DNA of 64,000 nt, taken from Clostridium amylolyticum. Its GTDB lineage: Bacteria; Bacillota; Clostridia; Clostridiales; Clostridiaceae. The translations under genes were made by a program, and so were the position numbers. Each line of letters begins with the position of its first letter. The stretch's first letter is position 1. The stretch is from assembly GCF_900142075.1 (NCBI RefSeq), contig NZ_FQZO01000007.1:1-64000 (forward strand). Direction: 5' to 3'. The notes under the pieces are model-generated. The model saw only the letters and a program-made list of their open reading frames with translations. It was not told the origin of the DNA and did no database searches. Shown here piece by piece: positions 1 through 8,723 of the stretch.

Positions 1-95
1 CTTTAATTCAAAAGAATTGCTGGTTACATAATTATTTAAACTTTGTTTCCTCTGTTCAATTTTCAAAGACCAGTGCGGCTTTTCCCTCACCGCTT
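1..95 (-). other. Leader of an rRNA operon running off the left edge
   Basis: Read on the minus strand, this stretch carries the box CTTTGAAAATTGAACAGAGG (about 45-70), which resembles the leader found just upstream of 16S rRNA genes in clostridia. It is followed by a short run ending in AATTCTTTTGAATTAAAG at the window edge. No 16S sequence itself is visible. The 16S gene is inferred to start within a few tens of bases to the left of position 1. Confidence 0.55.
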
Positions 96-99
96 GATT

Positions 100-128
100 A
101 TAGTAACATTTTAGAGTTTACATGTCAA
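100..128 (-). promoter_or_regulatory. Strong sigma-A promoter of the rRNA leader
   Basis: On the minus strand there is a perfect -35 TTGACA (123-128), a 17-base spacer and TACTAT, extended as TACTATAAT (-10 at 100-105). A similar TACTATAAT at about 196-204 on the same strand could be a second, weaker tandem promoter, but its -35 is poor. Bases 206-428 hold nothing else that I recognise. Confidence 0.7.
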
Positions 129-438
129 CAACTTTTTTATATTATTTTTAGCTGTTGATTTTCTTCTAAAATTCCATCGCATCTTGGCGACGGATATTAT
201 AGTATCATTTTTAAACTTATAGTAATTTAGCTAGGTTTGTTATTATAAAAAGTTATTCTTTTATATCTTCTAAATTCGTTAATTTCCTAAGTAAATTATA
301 CATTGATACACCAGGTAGAGTTTTTATTATATTATTTAATTTTTCAACTTATCTATACTATTATAAGGGATTATCTTCCTTATAAACTCTAAACTTTTTT
401 TATAAATATTCGACAACTATATTATATGAGGTGATAAT

Positions 439-1467
439 TTGAACAAAAAAATAATTGCTGTTATTTTAATACCCTGCATAATTTTTTCTGGTTGTGGAAA
501 GATAGATACTTTTTTTAAAAAAGATACAAATACTAGTAATGTATCTAATTCTACTGAGTATAATAAAGGCTCTAACATTAAAACTAATGGAGGAACCTCC
601 ACTTATAGTTCTGAAGTTTTTACTCCTCCTGCAATTACTGGTGAAAAATCTTTACCCTCTTCCCCTTTTGCTGCTATAAATGAAGATTTATATTTTTCAA
701 ACTGGGTAGATAATAATAAACTATACAATATTCCTCTATCTCAGCTAACTGGAAAGTCTATAGATTTATCAAAAGCATTAAAACTTAACGAGAATTCTTC
801 ATTTACTATCTGTTCTATACAAGGAGACTTATATTATTGTAATTTTAAAGACAATGACAAACTCTATAAACACAATAACCAAGGTGAAACACTTTTAAGT
901 AGCGATAGCTGCAAAGATATAGCCATGCATTCCAGCGGTATATATTATATTAATAAATCTGACAATAATAAACTTTATAGGGTAGATATTAATGGTGAAA
1001 ATAGAACTAAAATCACCTTAGATAAATGTGAAAAATATATTGTAGTGGGAGGCTGGGTAATATATCAAAATGCTTCAGATAATTGGAAGCTTTATTCTAT
1101 TAAGACGGATGGAACTGAGAATACTAAAATTACTGATGATACCGTAGAAAGTTTTACTCTTTCCAATGATGTGATTTACTATAGTAATACTTTAGATGAC
1201 TATAAACTTTACAGCATACTGCCCAATGGAAAAGATAGAAAGAAAGTATCCGATGGCAGATTTGAATCCATATTATTTAATGAAAATTCTATCTTTTATA
1301 TAAATAAAAAAGACATGAACAAATTATATAGCTATAGTATTCAAGATTCTAGCTCTAAACTTATTCTTGATGAGGGAATAAATAATTTTTATGTAATTAA
1401 AGATAAACTATTTTATAAAAGTAAGTATGATTTAAACTCTATTAAATTCATAAATTATAAAAATTAA
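439..1467 (+). CDS. Secreted lipoprotein with DUF5050-like beta-propeller repeats
   Basis: Translation probably starts at a TTG, preceded by gaggtgat at 428-435. The N-terminus is a lipoprotein signal with the lipobox FSGC (Cys about residue 19), followed by a Ser/Thr/Asn-rich linker to about residue 75. The rest is a run of about six repeats of 40 residues, each carrying a [YF]xNxxDxxKLY motif (for example NWVDNNKLY, NFKDNDKLY, NKSDNNKLY, NTLDDYKLY). This pattern is typical of DUF5050, an extracellular beta-propeller-like domain. The protein is therefore probably anchored on the outer face of the membrane. Its ligand is unknown. It stands alone, convergent with murD, and the two share a terminator. 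Confidence 0.75.
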   Translation: MNKKIIAVILIPCIIFSGCGKIDTFFKKDTNTSNVSNSTEYNKGSNIKTNGGTSTYSSEVFTPPAITGEKSLPSSPFAAINEDLYFSNWVDNNKLYNIPLSQLTGKSIDLSKALKLNENSSFTICSIQGDLYYCNFKDNDKLYKHNNQGETLLSSDSCKDIAMHSSGIYYINKSDNNKLYRVDINGENRTKITLDKCEKYIVVGGWVIYQNASDNWKLYSIKTDGTENTKITDDTVESFTLSNDVIYYSNTLDDYKLYSILPNGKDRKKVSDGRFESILFNENSIFYINKKDMNKLYSYSIQDSSSKLILDEGINNFYVIKDKLFYKSKYDLNSIKFINYKN

Positions 1468-1494
1468 GATAATGTATAATCCCATATAAATATA

Positions 1495-1535
1495 AAAAGC
1501 AGTAAATAAATTTGTAGAATTTATTTACTGCTTTT
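1495..1535. terminator. Bidirectional terminator between the DUF5050 gene and murD
   Basis: A perfect 18-base inverted repeat (AAAAGCAGTAAATAAATT and its complement) around a 5-base loop, with A- and T-rich flanks on each side. It lies between two convergent genes and can serve both. Confidence 0.85.
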
Positions 1536-1538
1536 AAT

Positions 1539-2915
1539 CTAAAAGTTATTTACTAATTCTCTAAACTTTTCTCCTCTTACTTCAAAATTAGGAAACATAT
1601 CAAAACTTGCACAAGCTGGAGATAATACCACATTATCGCCCTCTTCAGCTATTTCTCTGCATTTTATTACTGCATTTTCAAGAGTATCTACCATATATAT
1701 AGGTAGGTGTAAATTTCTCTCATCTATTACTTCATCAAATACCTTCTTTATTTTATCTTTTGTCACTCCTAAAAGTACTAAAGCTTTAATCTTGTCATAA
1801 CCTTTTTCAGCTAAAGGCTCAAAAGGAATATTCTTATCATAACCTCCTGCAATTAAAATAACAGGCTTGTCAAAAACAGATATGGTAGCAAGGGTTCTAG
1901 TAGGGCTTGAACCTATAGAATCATTATAATATCTTACACCTTTAAATTCTCTTACCAATTCGTTTCTATGATACACCCCTTTAAAACTCATGGCTACCTT
2001 TTTCATAGTATGTATGGTTACTTCATTTTGTACCGCTAAAAATGCAGCTAGATAATTTTCTACATTGTGCATACCTTTTATAACTATATCATCTTTGCTA
2101 CATACTTCTTTTTCCTTTAGATAAAGTTTACCTTCATTATAGTAGGCACCATTTTCAATTATCCTTTTTGAGCTAAATAATTCTGCTTTTCCCTTAGCTT
2201 CATTAAAGAAGGAATAAGTTATATCATTTTCTCTGTTTAATATAAGCAATCCATCTTCCTTTTGATATTTAAAAATATTTTTCTTAGAGTCTATATATTC
2301 TTCCATACCCTTATGCATATCTAAATGATTAGGAGTAATATTAGTAACTATAGCTACATCTATAGGCGAGTCCATAGTCATAAGCTGAAAGCTTGATAGC
2401 TCTAATACCACCTTGTGATCTTCTTTCATTTCTTCAATATTTGAGAATAGTGGGTTTCCAATATTTCCTCCCACCCAAGTGTTATACCCTTGTTCCTTTA
2501 AAAGATTATATACAATGGAAGTTGTAGTGGTTTTACCATCACTACCTGTTATTCCAAATATTTTAGCTGGGCAGTATCTAACAAACTCCTCCATTTCAGA
2601 AGTAATATAAGCCCCCTCTGCTCTAGCTTTTGTAAAGGCAGGGCTGTCTATTCTCATGGATGGGCTCTTAAATATTACTTCAAAGCCATGAAGCTTATCT
2701 AAATACCCTTCCCCTAATTCTAATTTTATATTTCTATTTTTTAAATCTACTGCAGTGTTACCAAGCATTTCTTCCGTCTTCTTATCAAAAGCAGTAACCT
2801 CAGCTCCAAGTTTTATAAGAAAGTTTATAAGAGGTATATTACTTACTCCAATGCCTACCACCGCTGTCTTCTTCCCCTTTATAAACTCTTTAAATTCACT
2901 AAAATCTCTTTTCAT
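1539..2915 (-). CDS. murD: UDP-N-acetylmuramoyl-L-alanine:D-glutamate ligase MurD
   Basis: MurD adds D-glutamate to UDP-MurNAc-L-Ala in the cytoplasm, an ATP-dependent step of peptidoglycan precursor synthesis. The 458-residue length is normal. The N-terminal Rossmann-like domain contains VGIGVSN (about 20-26). The Mur ligase ATP loop GITGSDGKTTTT lies at about 121-132, and ELSSFQL and the YYNDSIGSSPT motif follow in the central and C-terminal domains. The gene is not in a division/cell-wall cluster here but stands alone, next to the presumed rRNA operon. Confidence 0.97.
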   Translation of the reverse strand: MKRDFSEFKEFIKGKKTAVVGIGVSNIPLINFLIKLGAEVTAFDKKTEEMLGNTAVDLKNRNIKLELGEGYLDKLHGFEVIFKSPSMRIDSPAFTKARAEGAYITSEMEEFVRYCPAKIFGITGSDGKTTTTSIVYNLLKEQGYNTWVGGNIGNPLFSNIEEMKEDHKVVLELSSFQLMTMDSPIDVAIVTNITPNHLDMHKGMEEYIDSKKNIFKYQKEDGLLILNRENDITYSFFNEAKGKAELFSSKRIIENGAYYNEGKLYLKEKEVCSKDDIVIKGMHNVENYLAAFLAVQNEVTIHTMKKVAMSFKGVYHRNELVREFKGVRYYNDSIGSSPTRTLATISVFDKPVILIAGGYDKNIPFEPLAEKGYDKIKALVLLGVTKDKIKKVFDEVIDERNLHLPIYMVDTLENAVIKCREIAEEGDNVVLSPACASFDMFPNFEVRGEKFRELVNNF

Positions 2916-3020
2916 TACTTGGCCTCCATATATCTTACATTAAATATTTTATATATTAAAATCTTTGCCTTCTCTCCAATAATTATAACACCATAGCAAC
3001 TATTATGGAATAATAGTTGC

Positions 3021-3065
3021 AATTCTCAATTCTAAATTAAAGTCAAGTTCCTGGCACTTGACTTT
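3021..3065. repeat. Repeat tail plus REP-like hairpin
   Basis: Bases 3021-3038 hold a copy of the dispersed tail AATTCTCAATTCTAAATT. Directly after it is a perfect 10-base inverted repeat, AAAGTCAAGT (3039-3048) and ACTTGACTTT (3056-3065), with loop TCCTGGC. Read on the minus strand, the hairpin contains AAGTGCCAGG, the same 10-mer as in the hairpin near 14.03 kb. It lies in the gap between the divergent murD and aminotransferase genes. Confidence 0.6.
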
Positions 3066-3163
3066 CTCTCGGCTTCATAATTTATTTATAATTTCTATAC
3101 TAATATTGATATATAATTAATATGTACTAAATTGCTCATATCAGTGAAAGGGGATTTTAAGGA

Positions 3164-4330
3164 ATGAGAGACTTAGATAGAGTTATAAACAGGAAGGGCA
3201 CTAATAGTGTTAAATGGGATGCCCTAAATATTTTTTTTGGTAAGGATGATCTTATACCTCTTTGGGTAGCAGATATGGATTTTCCTGCCCCTGATGAAGT
3301 TACCGAAGCCTTAATAGAAAGAGCTAAGCATCCTGTATATGGTTATTCCATACTGGATGATAGATATTACCATTCCATTATTAATTGGTTTTCAAAAAAG
3401 CATAAATGGAATATAGAAAAGGATTGGATTGTATATACTCCTGGAGTAGTACCTGCAATTAATTGGTTAATACAAAGCTTAACTGAAGCAGGAGATAAAA
3501 TTATAATTCAAGAACCTGTTTATCATCCTTTTAAGGAAAGTATAAAGCTTAACGATAGGATTCCAGTTATTAATGAATTAAGACTTCAAGATGACAATTA
3601 TCTTATGGACTTTGAAAGTCTAGAAGCTTGTATAGATGATAAGGTAAAACTTTTAATATTATGTAACCCTCATAATCCTGTGGGAAGAGTTTGGACAAAA
3701 GAAGAACTTGAAAACCTAGGGAGAATTTGTTTGAAACACAACATCCTTGTGATTTCCGATGAAATCCATGGTGATTTGACATATAAGGGCCATAATCATA
3801 TTCCATATTCCTCTATTTCTGAAGAGTTTGCTAATAATTCAGTTGTATGTACAGCTCCAACTAAAACCTTTAATCTTGCTGGCTTACAATGTCCTAACAT
3901 TATTATTCCTAATGAAACTTTAAGAGATAAGTTTAATGACATCATAAATAAACAGCATATCCAAACGGCTACCCCCTTTGGTATTGTAGGCGTACAAGCT
4001 GCCTATGAGAATGGAGAAAATTGGCTTCAAGAAGTTATGGAATATATTGAAGGTAACCTAGAATATATGATTAATTTCTTTAAAGAAAATATTCCTGAAA
4101 TTAAAGTGATAAAACCTCAAGGCACTTATCTAGCCTGGTTAGACTTTACAGCTTTAAATATTCCTAGAAAAGAACTTAATCATATACTTATAGATAAAGC
4201 TAAAGTTGCATTAAACGATGGCTATATGTTCGGAAAATCCGGAGAAAACTTTCAACGTATAAATATAGCTTGCCCAAGATTAATTTTAGAAGAAGGCTTA
4301 AAGAGGATGGAAAAGCAATTTAGAATGTAG
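3164..4330 (+). CDS. MalY/PatB family PLP-dependent aminotransferase (cystathionine beta-lyase-like)
   Basis: A 388-residue fold-type I PLP enzyme with a full set of family motifs: WVADMDFPAP near the N-terminus, CNPHNPVGRVW (167-177), SDEIHGDL (198-205) and the Schiff-base lysine in APTKTFNLAG (Lys234). Members of this family cleave C-S bonds of cystathionine or cysteine conjugates and can also transaminate. PatB of B. subtilis is the nearest known type. The start is supported by gaaagggg about 10 bases upstream. It forms a single-gene unit closed by the terminator at 4.42-4.46 kb. The true substrate cannot be read from the sequence. Confidence 0.88.
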   Translation: MRDLDRVINRKGTNSVKWDALNIFFGKDDLIPLWVADMDFPAPDEVTEALIERAKHPVYGYSILDDRYYHSIINWFSKKHKWNIEKDWIVYTPGVVPAINWLIQSLTEAGDKIIIQEPVYHPFKESIKLNDRIPVINELRLQDDNYLMDFESLEACIDDKVKLLILCNPHNPVGRVWTKEELENLGRICLKHNILVISDEIHGDLTYKGHNHIPYSSISEEFANNSVVCTAPTKTFNLAGLQCPNIIIPNETLRDKFNDIINKQHIQTATPFGIVGVQAAYENGENWLQEVMEYIEGNLEYMINFFKENIPEIKVIKPQGTYLAWLDFTALNIPRKELNHILIDKAKVALNDGYMFGKSGENFQRINIACPRLILEEGLKRMEKQFRM

Positions 4331-4414
4331 AATTTAAAATTTAGAATTAGACTTGAGGTAAAAATTCCTATCGGAATTTTAAAGAATTTAGTATTAAACT
4401 CCTTAGGAGTTTAA
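4331..4414 (+). repeat. Repeat tail and small hairpin following the aminotransferase stop codon
   Basis: Immediately after the stop codon comes AATTTAAAATTTAGAATT (4331-4348), a sense-oriented copy of the tail that follows several minus-strand genes in this window. A mini-hairpin TTAAACTCC-TTA-GGAGTTTAA (4394-4414) lies downstream. Related AAACTC/GAGTTT hairpins are at 42.34, 45.42 and 45.50 kb. Confidence 0.6.
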
Positions 4415-4421
4415 GTAAATC

Positions 4422-4458
4422 AAAAAAAACAGGAATCCGTAAGGTTTCCTGTTTTTTT
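4422..4458. terminator. Bidirectional terminator
   Basis: The stem AAAAAACAGGAATCC pairs with GGTTTCCTGTTTTTT around a 4-base loop, giving a T-run on the plus strand and, from the A-run, also on the minus strand. It separates the convergent aminotransferase gene and the coiled-coil gene. Confidence 0.85.
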
Positions 4459-4476
4459 CTTTAAATTAAATTTAGG

Positions 4477-4527
4477 TTTTTCTGATACTTTCTCAGAAAA
4501 ACTTCCTTAATTCTAAATTCTAAATTA
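4477..4527 (-). repeat. Dispersed hairpin-plus-tail repeat, copy 1
   Basis: Hairpin TTTTTCTGA/TCAGAAAAA (4477-4501), then CTTCCTT, then the tail AATTCTAAATTCTAAATT (4509-4526). On the minus strand it begins about 13 bases after the stop codon of the coiled-coil gene. The same layout is seen at 13.42-13.48, 42.25-42.38 and 55.54-55.60 kb. Confidence 0.7.
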
Positions 4528-4539
4528 AAAATCCCCTCT

Positions 4540-5490
4540 TCAAATTCCCACTTCTAAATTTTCAATATATCCTATTCTCTCTTTTTTTAAGTTTTCCAAG
4601 GCGTTTTCGGACCTTCTTAATGCGTTTTTCAGGTCTTTTATTATATCTTCTATTCTATCCTTTAAGGTAGAGGTATTGCTTAGGGCTTCCTTTATGCTGG
4701 ATTGGATGTACCAATCCACAAAGAAGCTATCAAAGAAGTAGTCTGCAAAGGTTGCGAAGCTTCCTATATTTATATCTAAACCTTCTTCACTGTATACATC
4801 TTTCAATTCTCTTTGAAATCTTCCTAGATATCTTTTCACTTCACTCATATAGTCTCTTGCTTCGTCTATATGTTGATGCTTTAAGTGTGTAGAAAGTAAT
4901 CCACCTCCTAGCATGTCCACGGTACCCCAATTTCTTGCACCATTTAAGGATTCCATGAGGTTTTCTATGGCATTAAGCAGGTTATCACCCTCATTTATCG
5001 CTTCTCTTAATTCTTTAGCTTCAGATTTATTAATAGAAATCTCCTCAGATAACTCTATTATTCTTTTATTATCTTCTGGTAAATTGCTTTTAATAAAATC
5101 TTCTTTTTCTCTAAAGATTTCCTGATATTCTTTTTCTACATCTCCTAATTTTGTTATTTCTCCCTCAACGTACTCTTTTTCCTCTATTAATATATTTAAT
5201 TCCTTAGTACATTCTTCTACCTTGGACTTTGCTTCTATATATTCTTTTTGCTCTTTATAGAGCATCTCATCTTTTTTAAACATTAACATGTATAGTAATG
5301 AACTAACACTAAGCTTCTGCAACTTGTCTACATCTTTTAATTCCTTAATCATATTTTCTTCCAAAGAGTGTAGAATATTTTGCTTTTTATTTATATTTAT
5401 CTTTAGGTTTTCTAATTTACCTTGAAGTCTATCTAATTCTCTATTCTTTTTTAAAACCTCTTCAAGTCTTTTATTTAGATTCACAAACAT
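4540..5490 (-). CDS. Hypothetical coiled-coil protein
   Basis: I do not recognise the family. The 316-residue product has no signal peptide and no membrane segment. Residues 1-60, 80-165 and 270-310 are rich in E, K and L with heptad-like spacing, so long coiled coils are likely. A central part (about 185-260) is less charged and contains GTVDMLGGGLLSTHLKHQHID and an aromatic patch near YFFDSFFVDWYIQ. The start follows a good gggggag ribosome binding site. It is a single-gene unit that ends beside a dispersed repeat copy. A cytoplasmic structural or scaffold role is possible, but that is a guess. Confidence 0.6.
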   Translation of the reverse strand: MFVNLNKRLEEVLKKNRELDRLQGKLENLKININKKQNILHSLEENMIKELKDVDKLQKLSVSSLLYMLMFKKDEMLYKEQKEYIEAKSKVEECTKELNILIEEKEYVEGEITKLGDVEKEYQEIFREKEDFIKSNLPEDNKRIIELSEEISINKSEAKELREAINEGDNLLNAIENLMESLNGARNWGTVDMLGGGLLSTHLKHQHIDEARDYMSEVKRYLGRFQRELKDVYSEEGLDINIGSFATFADYFFDSFFVDWYIQSSIKEALSNTSTLKDRIEDIIKDLKNALRRSENALENLKKERIGYIENLEVGI

Positions 5491-5684
5491 TTAAACTCCC
5501 CCTTTATATTTAATCTATTTGCAATATCACTAATGGATTTAACATACCTTTATTTTATATTAGAAATAAACTTTTGAATATGGTAAATTGTTAAGATATA
5601 CAAACTAAAGGGTTAATTGTCAATTTTTACTCCTTAAGTATCAATTAGTTTACTAGGTATTTACAATTCTTTTATTATTTAATA

Positions 5685-5713
5685 TTGATTATTATTTTCA
5701 ATTAGGCTATAAT
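5685..5713 (+). promoter_or_regulatory. Probable sigma-A promoter of sodA
   Basis: -35 TTGATT (5685-5690), a 17-base spacer and a perfect -10 TATAAT (5708-5713), about 65 bases before the sodA start codon. Confidence 0.65.
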
Positions 5714-5779
5714 ATAAACATAAAGAAAATAATAAATAATTAATAAAGATAAATGTACTTAAATATGGAGGTTATAAAT

Positions 5780-6394
5780 ATGAAACATGAATTACCACAA
5801 TTAAAATATGATTATAATGCATTAGAACCTTATGTAGATGGATTAACTATGACAATACACCATACAAAGCATCATCAAACTTACATTAACAATTTAAATG
5901 CAGCATTGGAAAAATATCCTGAGTTTGCAGATAAGGATGTTAAAGAATTATTGACTAACTTAGACGCTTTACCAGAAGATATAAAACAAGCAGTTATCAA
6001 CAATGGCGGTGGACACTATAACCACAGTTTATTCTGGGATATGATGACTCCTAATGGTAGTGGAAAACCTTCTGCCAACTTAGAAGAAGCTATTAATAAG
6101 AAGTTTGGAAGCTTTGAAAACTTCAAAGATGTATTTGCTAAAGCAGCTGCTACAAGATTCGGAAGCGGTTGGGCTTGGTTAGTAGTTACTACTCAAGGAG
6201 AATTAGAAGTAATGTCAACTCCAAATCAAAACAATCCTATATCCGAAGGATTAATTCCAGTACTTGGACTTGATGTTTGGGAGCATGCTTACTATCTAAA
6301 ATACCAAAATAAGAGACCAGAATATGTAACTAACTGGTGGAACGTTGTTAACTGGGATGAAGTTAACAGATTATATAACGAAGCTATAAAGTAA
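5780..6394 (+). CDS. sodA: Superoxide dismutase (Mn/Fe family)
   Basis: Converts superoxide to hydrogen peroxide and oxygen in the cytoplasm. Counting from the ATG at 5780, the four metal ligands are His27 (in MTIHHTKHH), His82 (HYNHSLFW), Asp165 and His169 (LDVWEHAYY). Gln150 in TPNQNNP fits Mn or dual-metal enzymes better than strict Fe enzymes. I chose the ATG at 5780 because GGAGGT sits 6-7 bases upstream. An in-frame ATG at 5753 would add nine residues not expected in the family. The 204-residue length is normal. It is a single-gene unit with its own promoter and terminator. Confidence 0.95.
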   Translation: MKHELPQLKYDYNALEPYVDGLTMTIHHTKHHQTYINNLNAALEKYPEFADKDVKELLTNLDALPEDIKQAVINNGGGHYNHSLFWDMMTPNGSGKPSANLEEAINKKFGSFENFKDVFAKAAATRFGSGWAWLVVTTQGELEVMSTPNQNNPISEGLIPVLGLDVWEHAYYLKYQNKRPEYVTNWWNVVNWDEVNRLYNEAIK

Positions 6395-6456
6395 ATTTAA
6401 ATAGATAAGTAGACTCTTACACTTACAAACCTTACAATTACACACTTACACTTAGT

Positions 6457-6493
6457 CATAAAGGCTATAGAGCTTTCCTCTATAGCCTTTATG
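6457..6493. terminator. Terminator after sodA
   Basis: A perfect 16-base stem CATAAAGGCTATAGAG with loop CTTTC, followed by CTTTT on the plus strand. It probably serves sodA and also the convergent SHOCT gene. Confidence 0.8.
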
Positions 6494-6529
6494 CTTTTAT
6501 ATATTTATTGGTAACTTTTAATATTTAAA

Positions 6530-6892
6530 TTACCATTTTTCATTCAAAATTTCTTTTTTCTTAATTTGAAAATCTTCTTCTGATATTAAGCCCTCTTCTC
6601 TTAGTTTGTGAAGCTTTCTAATTTTCTCGTCAAAATCTAAGGATTCTTTTTCCTTATGAGTTTCAATAATATCTTCATCAATATTAGCTTCCCAAGAAGT
6701 CACACCTTTATCACTAAAAACATTATATGCATTTACCCCAGTAATAACCACTGCAATTAAAGTCCAAAATATGCCAAATACCCCAAAGGTAGGTATAGCC
6801 ATAAATATTCCTATTCCTATAAAAACTAATCCCCCTAAAAATCCTGCCATGGATTCACCTTTTCCTGGCTTCACCCTTATTCTTCTTGCCAT
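6530..6892 (-). CDS. Small membrane protein with a C-terminal SHOCT domain
   Basis: The start is taken at the ATG ending at 6892 (MARRIRVKPG), which follows a run of G residues. An upstream in-frame ATG at 6922 is less likely. The 120-residue product has a basic N-terminus, two hydrophobic segments (about 17-35 and 40-60) and a C-terminal KLHKLREEGLISEEDFQIKK stretch typical of SHOCT, a short oligomerisation domain often attached to membrane proteins. The function is unknown. Confidence 0.72.
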   Translation of the reverse strand: MARRIRVKPGKGESMAGFLGGLVFIGIGIFMAIPTFGVFGIFWTLIAVVITGVNAYNVFSDKGVTSWEANIDEDIIETHKEKESLDFDEKIRKLHKLREEGLISEEDFQIKKKEILNEKW

Positions 6893-6958
6893 AATAGCCC
6901 CCCCTTTTATATCATATGACATTATTATAACATGTTATCTCCACAAAGCCTCTAAAGA

Positions 6959-6989
6959 AAAAATTCAGATTAAAAAAATCTGAATTTTT
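6959..6989 (-). terminator. Terminator after the sugar isomerase operon
   Basis: AAAAATTCAGATT and AATCTGAATTTTT flank a short A-rich loop. On the minus strand the stem is followed by TTTTTTC, just after the stop codon at 7001. Confidence 0.75.
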
Positions 6990-7000
6990 TAAAGTTATAT

Positions 7001-7861
7001 TTAATTATTAAGGAGTTTACTCAAAAATACTACAGCTTCTCTTATATCTTTTTCAGGACTATCTCCCACTTCTCTCTCTATGGTTAAATATCCATTAAAA
7101 CCTATATCTTCAAGAGCTTTAATGTAGTTATTAAAGTCAACTTTTCCTTGTCCTAGAGGAGTTTCAATGAAATAATCTTCTAATCTCATATCCTCTATAC
7201 CGCCTTCTGCAAAATAGTGGTATATAACTTCAGGATTAACCTGCTTTTTCATAATTCCGTCCTTGGCATGAGTATGAACTATATAGTCCTTTAAGGTGTA
7301 CACTCCTTTTACAGGATCATCTCCTGTAACCATTACAAAGTTAGCTGGATCATAATTCACCCTTACTCCGTTAGAGTCTAAGCTATCTAAAAATTTCTTT
7401 AAGGTTTCTGCCTTTTCAGGACCAGTTTCTATGGCAAAGTAGCATCCTAAGGAGTCTGCAAACTTACCTAGTTCTTCGCAGGCAGCTTGCATAACCTTAT
7501 ATTTTTCACTTTCAGTATCTTCTGGTATTACCCCTATATGAGTAGTTACCACCTTAGAGTTTAAGTCCTTAGCCAGTTCCATTATCTTCTTAGACTTTTC
7601 AATCTTATAAGGATTATCTGAAGCTACGCTAAAGCCATGTCCACCTAAGTCTCCGCAAATAGCAGATACTTCCAAACCATTAGAGGTTATATAATCTAAT
7701 ATCTCTTTTCTTTTTTCCTTACTTAAGTTGTCCGGATCCATAAATCCGCTTACAGCATATATTTGTATACCTTGGGCTCCCACTTCTTTAGCCTTTTTTA
7801 TGCCTTCATATATATCCAGTCTAAAAGAGTCAACCATTACTCCAATCTTATTGTTATACAT
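7001..7861 (-). CDS. Sugar phosphate isomerase/epimerase (TIM barrel, xylose isomerase-like)
   Basis: A 286-residue AP-endonuclease-2-type TIM barrel, the fold of xylose isomerase-like and IolE/IolI-like enzymes. Acidic and histidine metal-site positions are visible in order: YFAIETGPE, VNYDPANF, VHTHAKDG and LTIEREVGDSP. It lies last in a four-gene unit: regulator, oxidoreductase, isomerase, isomerase. In such clusters these enzymes act on keto-sugars or inositol-derived ketones made by the adjacent dehydrogenase. The exact substrate is not readable. Confidence 0.82.
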   Translation of the reverse strand: MYNNKIGVMVDSFRLDIYEGIKKAKEVGAQGIQIYAVSGFMDPDNLSKEKRKEILDYITSNGLEVSAICGDLGGHGFSVASDNPYKIEKSKKIMELAKDLNSKVVTTHIGVIPEDTESEKYKVMQAACEELGKFADSLGCYFAIETGPEKAETLKKFLDSLDSNGVRVNYDPANFVMVTGDDPVKGVYTLKDYIVHTHAKDGIMKKQVNPEVIYHYFAEGGIEDMRLEDYFIETPLGQGKVDFNNYIKALEDIGFNGYLTIEREVGDSPEKDIREAVVFLSKLLNN

Positions 7862-7880
7862 GCCCAGCCTCCTTAAATAT

Positions 7881-8711
7881 TTACAATATATTTTCCAGGA
7901 TTTTTTTAGAAAACTCTATGGATTTTACAGTGCCTTCCTTTTGATCTCCAGGTCCTTCGAACTCTATGGAAAGATAGCCTTTATATCCTATTTCTTTTAA
8001 ATACCTAACTATTTTCTCCATAGGCACTTCGCCTTCACCTAGTACTGTACCCATATATTTCCTCCCATCTAAGGCTTCATATCCATACTCATCTCTTCCT
8101 ACCTCTTGAAAATCCTTAAAGTGTACAAAAGATATAAGATCCTTTAAATTTACTACAGCATCATAAGAGTTTTCATTAGCTAAAAGAAAATTTCCCACAT
8201 CTGGATTTGCCTTAAGATAAGGTGAGTTTATTTTTTCTAAAAGTTCTTTAACTTGCCCACTCTTACCCATGAAAAGTCCATGATTTTCCAAAACCATTAT
8301 TACGCCCTTCTCTTTCGCATAAGGTACCACTTCCTTAAAGCACTCTTTAATCCAAGCCTTTCCTTCTTCATATTCAATGCCTTCTTTTACATTACCGCTA
8401 AATACTCTCATATATTTAGCTCCAACTTTAGAAGCTTTGTCTATAGAAGTCTTCATGTATTCAATTTGCCTCTCTCTCATAGATGCATCTCTTTCAACAA
8501 AATCATTTCCAATGGAGAAAGAGGATATATTCATATTAAGCTCTGCTAAAGTGTTTTTAATTACATCAAGTTCTTCATCTTTTATAAAAAAATCGATTAA
8601 TTCTACGTTATTGACCTTATGCTCATGGCAAAACTTTATAAAATCTATATTGCTCATTCTGCCTTCTTTAACTTCCTTATGCACGCTCCATATACTCACA
8701 GAAAGATTCAT
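7881..8711 (-). CDS. Sugar phosphate isomerase/epimerase (TIM barrel), second copy
   Basis: A 276-residue protein of the same xylose isomerase-like fold as its downstream neighbour, but clearly diverged from it rather than a recent duplicate. Metal-site segments are VLENHGLF, NPDVGNF, FVHFKDFQEVG and LSIEFEGPGD. It lies 12 bases after the oxidoreductase gene and 19 bases before the second isomerase, so the three are surely co-transcribed. Two isomerases in series suggest a two-step interconversion of a keto-sugar or inosose. Confidence 0.82.
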   Translation of the reverse strand: MNLSVSIWSVHKEVKEGRMSNIDFIKFCHEHKVNNVELIDFFIKDEELDVIKNTLAELNMNISSFSIGNDFVERDASMRERQIEYMKTSIDKASKVGAKYMRVFSGNVKEGIEYEEGKAWIKECFKEVVPYAKEKGVIMVLENHGLFMGKSGQVKELLEKINSPYLKANPDVGNFLLANENSYDAVVNLKDLISFVHFKDFQEVGRDEYGYEALDGRKYMGTVLGEGEVPMEKIVRYLKEIGYKGYLSIEFEGPGDQKEGTVKSIEFSKKILENIL

Positions 8712-8723
8712 GGTATATTCCTC

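Noticed and set aside
6893..6922. Longer start for the SHOCT protein (MSYDIKGGAI...)
   Set aside because: The G-rich ribosome binding site lies between the two ATGs and is placed for the downstream one.
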